Source: Arthrobacter sp. OY3WO11 (lineage in GTDB: Bacteria; Actinomycetota; Actinomycetes; Actinomycetales; Micrococcaceae). Taken from it: a stretch of 64,000 nucleotides of DNA. The notes under the pieces are model-generated. The model was given only the letters and a program-made list of their open reading frames with translations. It did not search any database and was not told the origin of the DNA. Shown here in pieces: positions 1 through 7,897 of the stretch (its first letter is position 1; every line of letters begins with the position of its first letter). The DNA is taken from assembly GCF_001641125.1 (NCBI RefSeq), contig NZ_LWLP01000001.1, positions 2,422,252 through 2,486,251 of the forward strand, in the 5' to 3' direction. Position numbers and translations under genes: made by a program.

Positions 1-28
1 TGTTTTACGCACCTTGAAAGATAATCGT
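1..28. other. Junction of unrelated sequence fused to comEA
   Basis: These bases encode TIIFQGA and a stop in place of the expected second ComEA hairpin, and they are more AT-rich than the gene. They could be the edge of an insertion, a deletion scar or an assembly join. The left side is outside the window. Confidence 0.45.
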
Positions 29-859
29 CCAGTCCACGATGCGTTGGGCAAGCACCGGCCCGACCTTCGGCAAGGCATCCAGTTCCTCCACACCGGCCGT
101 GTTGAGGTTGATTTTCGCTCCCGCAGGGTCCCCGGCGTTCCCTGCATCGGCCGCACTTCCGGTGCCTAGTTCCGGACGTGCGCCACCAGTACCTGCTGCC
201 GGTAACTCCTCGCCGTCCCGCGGGACGTGGATCTTTTGTCCGTCCTCCACCACGACGGCCAGGTTCAGCCGGTTGAGGTCCGCGCCGGGGATTGCACCTC
301 CGGCAGCTGTGATGGCCTGGTGCACCCTGCTTCCCGCCGGCAGCTGCACCACTCCGGGGCTGGTCACGGCTCCGGCAACATGGACCACCACCTCTGCGGC
401 GGGTCCAGATCCCGTGTCTTCACTCTCCGGCGCGGGGTGGCCACCGCTTCCCTCGTTGCTCGTAGCGGTGGCCTCGGCTGAAGGGTCAGCGGCAGGGCTG
501 CCGGGGCTGACGCCGCTGAGCGGGAGGATCTCCGGCCCGCCCGCTGCCGCCTGCCACCAGAACCACGCCGCCGCAGCGACAGCAAGGATGCCGAGAAGAA
601 CCGCCAGGCGGGGGCCCAACCGCCAACGGAGCGCCGGCCCAACCGCAGAGGACGCGGGATCTGGGTTCTGTCCGGTTTCACCGGTCAGCACCACGCGGGA
701 AGCGTCCGGATCGGAGCCCCCGGCGCCCTTGTACTCGAAGAGCTGATTCCCGTCGGTGTCCAGCAACAGGCCGGACGGCGCCTCGCCGAGGGCTGCCTGC
801 AGCCTGGTCCTGGCATGGCGCGCCGAATGACCTGCTTCTCCAGCGTCCCGGCGTGACAT
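5..859 (-). CDS. comEA: ComEA-like helix-hairpin-helix DNA-binding protein, C-terminally truncated
   Basis: ComEA proteins bind DNA at the cell surface during natural transformation. The 284-residue product has a cytoplasmic N-terminus, one membrane helix (about 83-102), a low-complexity linker, an SLBB-like domain (about 156-212) and the first helix-hairpin-helix (about 250-277, with INLNTA and LPKVGPVLAQRIVDW). Family members continue for about 35 more residues with a second hairpin. Here the sequence leaves the family after Trp277 and stops seven residues later, so bases 1-28 look foreign to the gene. comEC normally lies downstream, outside this window. The family is clear; the cause of the truncation is not visible. 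Confidence 0.75.
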   Translation of the reverse strand: MSRRDAGEAGHSARHARTRLQAALGEAPSGLLLDTDGNQLFEYKGAGGSDPDASRVVLTGETGQNPDPASSAVGPALRWRLGPRLAVLLGILAVAAAAWFWWQAAAGGPEILPLSGVSPGSPAADPSAEATATSNEGSGGHPAPESEDTGSGPAAEVVVHVAGAVTSPGVVQLPAGSRVHQAITAAGGAIPGADLNRLNLAVVVEDGQKIHVPRDGEELPAAGTGGARPELGTGSAADAGNAGDPAGAKINLNTAGVEELDALPKVGPVLAQRIVDWTIIFQGA

Positions 860-1061
860 AGCTTCACGCTAGGGACCACTCGGCGGAGGCGACAGGGCAA
901 ATGCTTGTTATGTGGAAAGGCCCGCGCCGAGACGCACGGGCCTATCGGCTGCGCGGCTCCCATCAAGACGAGCTGTTGATCGCTAGACTCGGGCCCAGCA
1001 GTCATCGCGTGGGGGCCGATCTGTCCTGACGCTACGGGCACCACCGGATCCGAAGGACCCC

Positions 1062-1826
1062 ATGAGTAAGCCAGGCCCAGCAGTTGAGGCGCTACCGCCG
1101 GTTATTGTCTACGCAGCGCTGAACCCGGAAATCCCGCTGAAGGAAACAGCAGTGGTACCGATGTTGAACGCCGGGTTGTCCGCCGCAGAGGCGGCCGGAG
1201 TCACAGAACCTGTGCCCGACGAGAACGGCTGGAACTGGGGAACCCTGACTGCCGCAGCGCTGGGACTCATGCTGGTAGCGGCCAATATCCTCTCCGGGAT
1301 GTTCTCCCCGGGATGGCTCAACACGCTCCCGCCATGGCTCTTCTTCGGGTACATGTTTGGGCTTTTGCCCGCTGTCGCGTTGGCCGGGATGATTACAGCC
1401 AGGATCAGAGGCACCCGCCATCAACGCTGGCTTGTATGGGCCCAGCAAGTAGCGTTGGTGAACGGGGACAAGCTCGTCTACATGGGTGAAGCGGACGGCG
1501 ACGACCTTGTTTACACTTCCCATTTGATCGAACGAATTCAGCGGGCCAGGGCTGCACTGCTCCCTCGGGCTGACGCCGCGGCGGCGTCGGCAGTCATGAC
1601 AGCGCTGAACTCGCTGGCCGGTTTCATTACCCATCCGGCGCCCGAACCGCTTCCGCCTACTGCCGGGATGCTCGACAGCACAGTGAAGGAACTACGCGAA
1701 CATCAGGCGGCCACAGCCGCTTCCGCGAAGGCTGCCCATGAGCGGATGGGAACGTCCCTGAAGGCGCTGGAGACCCTGGCTGGCATCAAGTACGGCGGTA
1801 GTCGCGATGAGAATGTCCTGCTCTAA
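1062..1826 (+). CDS. Hypothetical membrane protein with two predicted helices
   Basis: I do not recognise this 254-residue protein. An N-terminal stretch of about 60 residues is followed by two hydrophobic segments (about 65-82 and 92-112), a short basic loop (ARIRGTRHQR) and a soluble C-terminal half rich in Ala and Glu, likely helical. The ATG follows GAAGGACCCC, which gives a purine-rich site about 5 bases upstream. It stands alone on the plus strand between comEA and a minus-strand DUF4193 gene, in a stretch that looks variable. Codon use is high-GC and it reads as a real gene, but no function can be given. Confidence 0.55.
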   Translation: MSKPGPAVEALPPVIVYAALNPEIPLKETAVVPMLNAGLSAAEAAGVTEPVPDENGWNWGTLTAAALGLMLVAANILSGMFSPGWLNTLPPWLFFGYMFGLLPAVALAGMITARIRGTRHQRWLVWAQQVALVNGDKLVYMGEADGDDLVYTSHLIERIQRARAALLPRADAAAASAVMTALNSLAGFITHPAPEPLPPTAGMLDSTVKELREHQAATAASAKAAHERMGTSLKALETLAGIKYGGSRDENVLL

Positions 1827-1977
1827 CGAACGTTTCCGCTTGGCGTAGATCTGATATACCGAGCCTCTTCGACGCTCCCCCTGTTCTGCGGTGGAGCCAG
1901 ATGCTCTGTCTGAAGAATTAGCCAGTCAGCCTATCTCCAACATCTCGCCCGGTTCCGGGACAGCCGGCCAGAACTGC

Positions 1978-2277
1978 TCAGCCCTCACATTCGACGCAGT
2001 AGGCATGGCCGTCCTTCTCGCGCGCCTTCTGCGAACGGTGTCGGACCAGGAAGCAGGAGTAACAGGTGAACTCATCGTCAGCCTGGGGAATGACCTGTAC
2101 AACGAGCTCTTCGGCAATGAACTCGCCACCAGGCGTCAGGCCGTCAAGGGTGTCAACTTCGTCGAGCTCCTGGACCACCGACTTCGCATCGGGTGCTTTA
2201 GTAGTCTTCAGGGCCTCCAGCGAGCTTTCCTGGGACTCCTTGACGTCGGTGCGCAGTTCGTCGTAATCGGTTGCCAC
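1978..2277 (-). CDS. DUF4193 family protein
   Basis: A 99-residue acidic protein that matches the actinobacterial DUF4193 family in length and landmarks. It starts MATDYDEL, has an acidic middle, and ends with DEFTCYSCFLVRHRSQ and a CVEC motif. The two Cys pairs (CYSC and CVEC) could bind zinc; that is inference. The function of the family is unknown. In relatives it is usually a core gene near nucleotide metabolism genes, so its place here among patchy genes may be a relocation. It is monocistronic as far as can be seen. Confidence 0.85.
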   Translation of the reverse strand: MATDYDELRTDVKESQESSLEALKTTKAPDAKSVVQELDEVDTLDGLTPGGEFIAEELVVQVIPQADDEFTCYSCFLVRHRSQKAREKDGHAYCVECEG

Positions 2278-2378
2278 GGAAGTGCATCTCCTTACTCTTT
2301 TGATCTGGTGTTACCGGTCCTGCAACGTATAGGACGCAGCAAGAATTCCCCAAAGATGCCGGCACATCACAGGGCCTT

Positions 2379-2621
2379 TCAGAACACCTGCGACTCCAGG
2401 AAGCCGTAAACGAACCAGATCAGGACACCGGAGGTGATAGTAAGGGCGCTGGTGCCCGGAATGCGGCCCCGGCGACGGACGAGACTGACAACGCCGAGGG
2501 CGATAGTGGCAAGGGCTGCGGGGAAAGTGACGCTGAAGAGGAAGTAGACCAGGCCAATCCCGGAGTCGACACCATCCCCCGCGGCCCACACAGCCCAAAA
2601 GACTCCTGCGGTATTGAGCAC
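2379..2621 (-). CDS. Small hydrophobic membrane protein, possibly N-terminally truncated
   Basis: An 80-residue ORF with two or three hydrophobic segments split by a basic VRRRGRIPG loop. The only start is a GTG at 2621 with no good ribosome binding site. The same frame runs open upstream with no start codon, so this could be the surviving 3' part of a longer membrane protein. I do not recognise the family. Neighbouring genes are not obviously related. Confidence 0.4.
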   Translation of the reverse strand: MLNTAGVFWAVWAAGDGVDSGIGLVYFLFSVTFPAALATIALGVVSLVRRRGRIPGTSALTITSGVLIWFVYGFLESQVF

Positions 2622-2767
2622 CAGGTCAGCAAGGCAAGATGACCTGCATTCGCCTTTCGACCATTGATTCGGCCTCGCGTTGGTTATAGCCCGTTTTTGT
2701 CGTCCCCACCTCCGTGACGTTACCTCCAGCTAGGGAATATAGGGCTCAAGACGCTTGAGGGGGAGAC

Positions 2768-3046
2768 TTAAAGCCCCACAATGGTGTAGCGGCGTTCGAT
2801 CCCAGCCGTGGCCCGCCCCCAGATGCTGCCCGCCACCCGGTCCTGGTGAAGCCTGAAAGCATCGGGGTTGCTGAAATGTTCGTCGACCTGCCACACCAGG
2901 GGGTCTCCAGTAGGCGTCACGCTGAAGGAGACACAGCCGGGTTCAGCCCGAGTTAGCGTGACGTGCCGGTCGAGATGCTGAACGACGATGGCAACCTCGT
3001 CGTTGTTACGGCACACGAGCTGTCCGCTCAAATAGACATCAGTCAC
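2768..3046 (-). CDS. Putative quinol monooxygenase-type ABM domain protein
   Basis: The product resembles antibiotic biosynthesis monooxygenase (ABM) domain proteins, small ferredoxin-fold proteins that often act as dimers on quinols or similar aromatics. Visible features are the opening strand VYLSGQLVCRN, the segment TRAEPGCVSFSV and the end GRATAGIERRYTIVGL. I chose the GTG at 3046, preceded by GAGAG with 9 bases spacing, which gives 92 residues, normal for a single ABM domain. The frame is open to an ATG at 3148, but the extra 34 residues have no ABM character. The substrate cannot be told. Confidence 0.7.
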   Translation of the reverse strand: MTDVYLSGQLVCRNNDEVAIVVQHLDRHVTLTRAEPGCVSFSVTPTGDPLVWQVDEHFSNPDAFRLHQDRVAGSIWGRATAGIERRYTIVGL

Positions 3047-3236
3047 TGGCCAATACTCTCGTAGTTCTCGGGCAGCCCGATCCAGCCTTCCGGTGTTCAG
3101 TTTCTCCCTCAGCTTCCCTGCCGGATCGGTGGGTGAGCACCGGGCCATCCCGGTCTTGCGCAGGCGGTTCTTGGGTCAGAACTGCCGCTTGGGGCCGCAG
3201 AGCCAAAGCACTACGCTTACTGCTGCTCAGCCCCGG

Positions 3237-3596
3237 TCAACTTCCCGGATTTGCGAGTGACCGGCGGATACCCACGATCCTGACGACCACCCCCGTCAGG
3301 ACCAAGCCGATTCCCAGCGCCATCAAAATCCACACCGGCACCCAAGCGGCATCGATGTTCCGGTAGCACTCCGCCGCCAGCCCGGTAGTCCGCATCTGGA
3401 TGTCGGCCTCTTCAGCAGCACTGCTTTGCGGAAGCAGCGGGCTGCCGCACAGCGGCCCCACTGTCTTCATCCCAATAACAAAACTCAGTATGTGCAGGGC
3501 GAACCCGACGGCGATTGTCAGAATCCAGCCCCGCCGCTGACTAAGCTCCTGGTTGATGTCCACGGTCGAATTTCCCAGCGAGTCCCGAACCTCCAT
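3237..3596 (-). CDS. Hypothetical membrane protein with two helices
   Basis: A 119-residue protein of unknown family. A 22-residue polar N-terminus leads into helix 1 (about 24-44), then an extracytoplasmic loop with two Cys (PLCGSP and AECYRN) that could form a disulfide, helix 2 (about 86-106) and a short basic tail. The ATG at 3596 has no strong ribosome binding site. It lies next to a nucleotidyltransferase pseudogene in the patchy stretch between comEA and the degV gene. Confidence 0.5.
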   Translation of the reverse strand: MEVRDSLGNSTVDINQELSQRRGWILTIAVGFALHILSFVIGMKTVGPLCGSPLLPQSSAAEEADIQMRTTGLAAECYRNIDAAWVPVWILMALGIGLVLTGVVVRIVGIRRSLANPGS

Positions 3597-3662
3597 GTTC
3601 AGAGCCTAATGGAAGTTCCCCACGGGGTGTTTCCACAAGTCATTTCGGGGGGGGCGGTTACC

Positions 3663-3958
3663 TTGGACGAGTTGGTGTTCGTTGACTATATGGCCGATCA
3701 CCTGGCTGCTATTCCCGGAGTTCTTGCGGTAACTCTCGGAGGTTCCCGGGCGACCGGCACCACGGCCGCTCCAGCGACTGGGATTTCGCCGTGTACTACG
3801 GGAAGCATTTCAACCGAGAAGCGGCTCCTGGAGCGTGCCGCTTGCGCGACATGGACCGGCTCATCACGGGGCTGCAAAGCGAGCCAACCGCGCTGGAGGA
3901 AACGATCGATCAGGCAATCCAGAGCTTCAACAAGGCTCTTGCCGAAGCAAGGCCCTAG
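3663..3958 (+). pseudogene. Remnant of a nucleotidyltransferase-fold protein (frameshift and internal deletion)
   Basis: Frame 1 from a TTG at 3663 reads LDELVFVDYMADHLAAIPGV and then LGGSRATGT, the GS motif of minimal nucleotidyltransferases. At about 3765-3775 the homology jumps to another frame, giving RSSDWDFAVYYGKHF, which carries the paired metal-binding acidic residues (DWD). That frame runs without a gap into a tail, RDMDRLITGLQSEPTALEET, ending in TAG at 3956. Family members are about 250 residues; here the centre is missing, so one frameshift and one large deletion have happened. It cannot be functional as read. Confidence 0.75.
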
Positions 3959-3999
3959 TCCGGCACGGCCGCCGTGGCCAGCCGCAGGACCGGTACCCG

Positions 4000-4980
4000 T
4001 TATGTGGCCGATCGGCTGTCCGCCGGCTCCTCCCCCACAATGACAGCCAGGACGCCCAGCCCTGCGTGGGCAGCCAGTACCGCCGGGAGGGAGCTGGCCT
4101 GGGCCGGGGGGCACTGCGGCAATGCGCGCGCCAACCGTTCAGCCAGGCTTTGAGCCTCTTCAGGGTTGCCGAAGTGGTGGACGGCAAGGCGGACGGCACG
4201 GGCGGGACGGGCTCCGGCGTCGGTGGCAACAATCTCTTCCAGGCGGGCGACAGCCTTTGCTGCCGACCGCACCTTTTCCAGCGGTACGATCTTCCCGCCG
4301 TCCACCGCCAGGATGGGCTTGATGGCCAGCATGGTGCCCAGTAGGGACGCCGCGGGACCGATGCGGCCCCCGCGGCGGAGCTGCTCCAGGCTGGGAACGT
4401 AGAAATACACTTTGGTCTGCGCTGCCTGTTCCGCCGCGGCAGCGGCAACAGTGGCTGCGTCCCCGCCCTCGGCCGCGGCCCGGACGCCTGCCTGGACCGC
4501 CATGCCCTGTGCCATCCCGACGGTGCGGGAATCGACCACCTCCACCGGGATGCCGACACGGGCCGCTGCCAGCCTGGCCGCATCCGCCGTCCCCGACAAT
4601 TCACCGGAGATGTGGACAGACACCACCGCCTCGAAACCCCGTTGCTGGGCCGAGCGGTAGGCCTGCTCGAACTGGCCGGGTGACGGCCGCGAGGTCTTCA
4701 CGGACGTTCCGCTCGCCAGCGCCAGGGCAATGGTCTCGGAGATGTCGTCTTCGCCTTCACCGTAGATCTCCTCCCCCACCATTACGGGCATGGGTATCAC
4801 GGTCAGCCGTCCGTCACCGCTGAGTCCGGCGGTCCAGTCGGCCGGCAGCGCCGCCGCGGAGTCGGTCACCACGGCGGTACGTACGACGGCGGCAGCCTGG
4901 GTTGCAGGGGGTTCCTGCACGCGGCGGCGTGCCAGCAGGCGTGCACGGACCCGGGGCCAGGCGGCGTCACGGTCGGGCAA
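4000..4980 (-). CDS. DegV family fatty-acid-binding protein
   Basis: DegV proteins bind a fatty acid and, as FakB, present it to the kinase FakA in bacteria that have it. The 326-residue product has VVTDSAAALP near residue 40, the SRPSPGQF segment (TSRPSP) and HISGELSGTADAA, all family landmarks, then EQLRRGGRIG and a lipid-pocket C-terminal domain. The TTG start at 4980 has GGAGG five bases upstream. The first 33 residues are a basic extension before the fold. It lies downstream of leuS, an arrangement common in Micrococcaceae. No FakA gene is in this window. Confidence 0.85.
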   Translation of the reverse strand: MPDRDAAWPRVRARLLARRRVQEPPATQAAAVVRTAVVTDSAAALPADWTAGLSGDGRLTVIPMPVMVGEEIYGEGEDDISETIALALASGTSVKTSRPSPGQFEQAYRSAQQRGFEAVVSVHISGELSGTADAARLAAARVGIPVEVVDSRTVGMAQGMAVQAGVRAAAEGGDAATVAAAAAEQAAQTKVYFYVPSLEQLRRGGRIGPAASLLGTMLAIKPILAVDGGKIVPLEKVRSAAKAVARLEEIVATDAGARPARAVRLAVHHFGNPEEAQSLAERLARALPQCPPAQASSLPAVLAAHAGLGVLAVIVGEEPADSRSAT

Positions 4981-5001
4981 GGGGGCCTCCTGGGGTCACA
5001 G

Positions 5002-5029
5002 CAGGCCGCCGGAGGATACCGGCGGCCTG
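5002..5029 (-). terminator. Hairpin after leuS
   Basis: An 11-bp perfect stem (CAGGCCGCCGG with its complement) around a six-base loop lies between the leuS stop and the DegV gene. There is no U-run, as is usual in high-GC actinobacteria. Confidence 0.5.
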
Positions 5030-5036
5030 GCCCGGC

Positions 5037-7565
5037 CTAGGCCGGGACGATGTTGACCAGTTTAGGGGCGCGGACAATGACGGTGCGGATGCCGCGGCCG
5101 TCGAGGGCGCGCTGGACATTCTCCGAGGCCAGCGCCAGCTCCCGCAGCTCGTTCTCTGTCACGGAGGGGGGAACCTCCAGCCTGTCACGCACTTTGCCCT
5201 GCACCTGGACGACGGCGGTGACGGTGTCCTGCACGAGCAAGGACTCGTCGTGCGCCGGCCAGCCCGCATTGGCCACCGAGGCAGGGTGCCCCAGCACGTT
5301 CCACATGTCCTCGGCCGTGTACGGGGCGAACAGGCTCAGGATCACGGCAACCGCCTCTGCCGCCTCACGGACCGCCGGGTCAGTTCCGCCCGCCCCTGAG
5401 TCGATGGCCTTGCGGGTGGCGTTGACCAGCTCCATCAGCTTGGCCACCACCACGTTGAACTTGTTGGCGTCCAGGAGTTCGGCGGCATCGGCAATGGTCC
5501 GGTGCGTGACGGAACGCAGGGCGCGGTCGCCGGCGGTGACGTCGACGCCTGGTTCGCTGGCCACGTCCTGGGCGAGGCGCCAGGCCCGGGCCAGGAACTT
5601 TGCGGAGCCCGACGGCGAGACGTCCGCCCAGTCGACGTCGTCCTCCGGCGGGGAGGCGAAGATCATGGTCAGGCGCACGGCGTCCACGCCGTACTTGTCC
5701 AGCTGCTCACCGAGGTCCACGCCATTGCCCAGCGACTTGCTCATCGCCTTGCCGCCGTTGAGGACCTGGCCCTGGTTGAGCAGTGCGGTGAAGGGCTCGT
5801 TGGCTTCGATCAGGCCGAGGTCGTTGATGACCTTGGTGAAGAACCGGGCGTACAGCAGGTGCAGGATGGCGTGCTCCACGCCGCCGACGTACTGGCCCAC
5901 CGGCATCCAGTCGTTGATCTTCTGCGGATCGAAGGGGCCCTCGGTGTAGTGGGGGGAGACAAAGCGGAGGAAGTACCAGGACGAGTCCACGAAGGTGTCC
6001 ATGGTGTCCGTGTCGCGCTTGGCCGGGCCGTGGCAGGTGGGGCAGTCGACGTTGACCCAGGCCTCGGCCGCGGCCAGGGGCGAAGTGCCCTTCGGCGAGA
6101 GGTCCTCACCGCGCAGGTCGGACGGCAGTGTTACGGGCAACTGCTCGTCCGGGACCGGAACCTCGCCGCAGGACGGGCAGTGGATGATCGGGATGGGAGT
6201 ACCCCAGAAACGCTGGCGGCTCAGCAGCCAGTCCCGCAGCCGGAAGTTCACGAACTTTTCGCCCGTGCCCTGCTTCTCCAGCGTGGCGATCGCGGCCGGG
6301 ATGGCCTCGGCCTTGGGCAGGCCGTCGAGGTCGCCGGAATTGATCAGGGTCCCCTCCCCTGCCGTGGCGGTACCGGACACGGCGGGGTCTTCCTCGCCGG
6401 TGTCCAGGACGGCCCGCACGGGGAGATCGAACTTCCGGGCGAAGTCCAGGTCGCGCTGGTCGTGGGCTGGCACGGCCATGATGGCACCGGTACCGTAGTC
6501 GGCCAGGACGTAGTCCGCTGCCCACACCGGCAGCTTCTCGCCGTTCAGGGGGTTGACGGCGTACCGGCCGGTGAAGACGCCCGTCTTTTCGCGTTCGGTG
6601 GACTGGCGTTCAATCTCGGAGAGCGCCTTGACCTGTTCGCGGTAGTCGTCCAGGGCTGCGGCGTGCTCGTCGGTGACGAGTTCGACGGCGAGCGGCGCGT
6701 CTGCGGCCACCACAAAGAACGTTGCGCCGTACAGGGTGTCCGGGCGGGTGGTGAAGACTGTGACCTCCTTGGCGGGCCTGCCGCCGTCGGCCTCGATCAC
6801 AAAGTTGACGTGCGCGCCTTCGGACCGTCCGATCCAGTTCTTCTGCATTGCCAGCACGCGCTCCGGCCAGTGCCCCCGCAGCTGCTCCATGTCATCGAGC
6901 AGGCGGTCCGCGTACTCGGTGATCTTGAAGTACCACTGGTTAAGGGACTTCTTGGTGACGGTGGTGCCACAGCGCTCGCAGGCCCCGTTGACAACCTGTT
7001 CGTTGGCCAGGACGGTCTGGTCCTTGGGGCACCAGTTGACCGGGGAGTTCTTCCGGTAGGCCAGGCCGCGCTCGTAGAACCGCTTGAACAGCCACTGCGT
7101 CCAGCGGTAGTACTCCGGGTCCGAGGTGTGCAGCCGCCGGGACCAGTCGGCCGAGATGGCGTACCGCTTGAACGACGCCGCCTGGGTGTCGATGTTGGCG
7201 TAGGTCCACTCGCTGGGGTGGGCATTGCGCTTGATCGCGGCGTTTTCGGCGGGCAGGCCAAAGGAGTCCCAGCCGATCGGGTGGAGGACGTCGTAGCCTT
7301 TCTGGCGCAGGTAGCGGGCCACGACGTCGCCCATGGCGAACGCTTCCGCGTGGCCCATGTGCAGGTCACCGGAAGGGTAGGGGAACATGTCCAGCACGTA
7401 GCGGCGCTCGCGTGACCCGTCGTCGACGGGCGTGAAGACCTTAAGGTCTTCCCACACCTGCGGCCACTTGGCCTCCATCGCCGCGAAGCTGTAGGTGCCC
7501 TCCTCGGGCACGTCCGCTGACACTGTTGCTGCTGTTCCGGTCTCTGTCTCCGGCTGAACGCCCAC
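5037..7565 (-). CDS. leuS: Leucine--tRNA ligase
   Basis: Class I aminoacyl-tRNA synthetase that charges tRNA-Leu and edits mischarged products in its CP1 domain. I chose the GTG at 7565, with AGAGG about 7 bases upstream, which gives 842 residues and matches the usual length. The same frame is open to 7769, but that extension overlaps the leader region and terminator. Signatures are [11 protein letters not shown] (HIGH motif, about 63-72), Cys-containing insertions (NWCPKDQ and CERCG), the editing segment [12 protein letters not shown] and AMSKSLGNG (KMSKS, about 607-611). Its 5' region holds a leader peptide and terminator, suggesting attenuation. Confidence 0.97.
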   Translation of the reverse strand: MGVQPETETGTAATVSADVPEEGTYSFAAMEAKWPQVWEDLKVFTPVDDGSRERRYVLDMFPYPSGDLHMGHAEAFAMGDVVARYLRQKGYDVLHPIGWDSFGLPAENAAIKRNAHPSEWTYANIDTQAASFKRYAISADWSRRLHTSDPEYYRWTQWLFKRFYERGLAYRKNSPVNWCPKDQTVLANEQVVNGACERCGTTVTKKSLNQWYFKITEYADRLLDDMEQLRGHWPERVLAMQKNWIGRSEGAHVNFVIEADGGRPAKEVTVFTTRPDTLYGATFFVVAADAPLAVELVTDEHAAALDDYREQVKALSEIERQSTEREKTGVFTGRYAVNPLNGEKLPVWAADYVLADYGTGAIMAVPAHDQRDLDFARKFDLPVRAVLDTGEEDPAVSGTATAGEGTLINSGDLDGLPKAEAIPAAIATLEKQGTGEKFVNFRLRDWLLSRQRFWGTPIPIIHCPSCGEVPVPDEQLPVTLPSDLRGEDLSPKGTSPLAAAEAWVNVDCPTCHGPAKRDTDTMDTFVDSSWYFLRFVSPHYTEGPFDPQKINDWMPVGQYVGGVEHAILHLLYARFFTKVINDLGLIEANEPFTALLNQGQVLNGGKAMSKSLGNGVDLGEQLDKYGVDAVRLTMIFASPPEDDVDWADVSPSGSAKFLARAWRLAQDVASEPGVDVTAGDRALRSVTHRTIADAAELLDANKFNVVVAKLMELVNATRKAIDSGAGGTDPAVREAAEAVAVILSLFAPYTAEDMWNVLGHPASVANAGWPAHDESLLVQDTVTAVVQVQGKVRDRLEVPPSVTENELRELALASENVQRALDGRGIRTVIVRAPKLVNIVPA

Positions 7566-7652
7566 TGCTGCCCTCTTCTGTTCTGTTACGGCATCTGTGC
7601 TGCCATAACGGCCTGATCCCCCTGCTGCCACCGGGAAATGCTCCCGGACACA

Positions 7653-7678
7653 CAAAAGCCCCTCGCCATGGAGGGGCT
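7653..7678 (-). terminator. Intrinsic terminator or attenuator in the leuS leader
   Basis: In the minus-strand RNA an 8-bp stem (AGCCCCUC with GAGGGGCU) closes a six-base loop and is followed at once by UUUUGUG. It lies about 10 bases after the leader ORF stop and about 90 bases before the leuS start, where an attenuator would be expected. Confidence 0.75.
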
Positions 7679-7686
7679 GCCGCACG

Positions 7687-7740
7687 CTATCCGTTGTTTC
7701 GGATACCGGGCGGCTGGCTAAGCAGAAGGATCGCACGCAT
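7687..7740 (-). CDS. leuS leader peptide with Ile-Leu-Leu-Leu run
   Basis: A 17-residue [20 protein letters not shown], begins at the ATG at 7740. Its codons 4-7 are ATC CTT CTG CTT. CTT is rare in genes this GC-rich, so ribosomes should stall here when charged tRNA-Leu is scarce. The stop lies inside a 6-bp hairpin (7688-7705, TATCCG/CGGATA), and the terminator follows within 10 bases. This is the layout of amino-acid attenuators. Expression is inferred; I see no strong Shine-Dalgarno, though GTGGTTGC precedes the ATG and the peptide may be translated from a short or leaderless transcript. Confidence 0.65.
   Translation of the reverse strand: MRAILLLSQPPGIRNNG
7688..7705 (-). promoter_or_regulatory. 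Pause-type hairpin overlapping the leader ORF stop
   Basis: A perfect 6-bp stem (TATCCG/CGGATA) with a six-base loop. Flanking GCCGC and GCGGC can extend it. A ribosome finishing the leader ORF would mask it, one that stalls at the Leu codons would not. I could not define the competing antiterminator by eye. Confidence 0.5.
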
Positions 7741-7807
7741 GCAACCACTTTAGCGCACCCATACAGCACCAGGTCGCAAACAAGCGGCTGAGGTGGCAGT
7801 TAAACGG

Positions 7808-7883
7808 AAGAGGGGCCGGTGACTCCCCGCCATGGTGTGGTGGGCACCGCGAAGCGGGCGGGCGGGAGTCACCGGCCCCTCTT
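7808..7883 (-). terminator. Long inverted repeat after glpK
   Basis: Two 20-base arms (7808-7827 and 7864-7883) are perfectly complementary and flank about 36 bases. They lie just downstream of the glpK stop and upstream of the leuS leader. The position suits termination of the glp operon. The loop is unusually long and contains its own GC-rich short stem. Confidence 0.7.
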
Positions 7884-7897
7884 GGGGCAGCTCTGGT

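Noticed and set aside
1..28. Group II intron 5' end (GTGCG-like) at the comEA junction
   Set aside because: GTGCG is seen on the minus strand at the edge, but comEA homology is already lost about 12 bases before it, and no intron structure or reverse transcriptase is in the window.
1092..1634. 180-codon minus-strand ORF opposite the membrane protein gene
   Set aside because: Arg/His/Gly-rich, no hydrophobic segments or motifs; the plus-strand ORF has a normal composition and a ribosome binding site.
5502..7415. Long plus-strand ORF of 637 codons opposite leuS
   Set aside because: It is antisense to the clear leuS gene and its protein is Gly/Val/Asp/His biased with no family features, the usual shadow in high-GC DNA.
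7566..7769. T-box riboswitch upstream of leuS
   Set aside because: The conserved T-box sequence (AGGGTGGNACCGCG type) is absent; the leader peptide plus terminator explains the region better.
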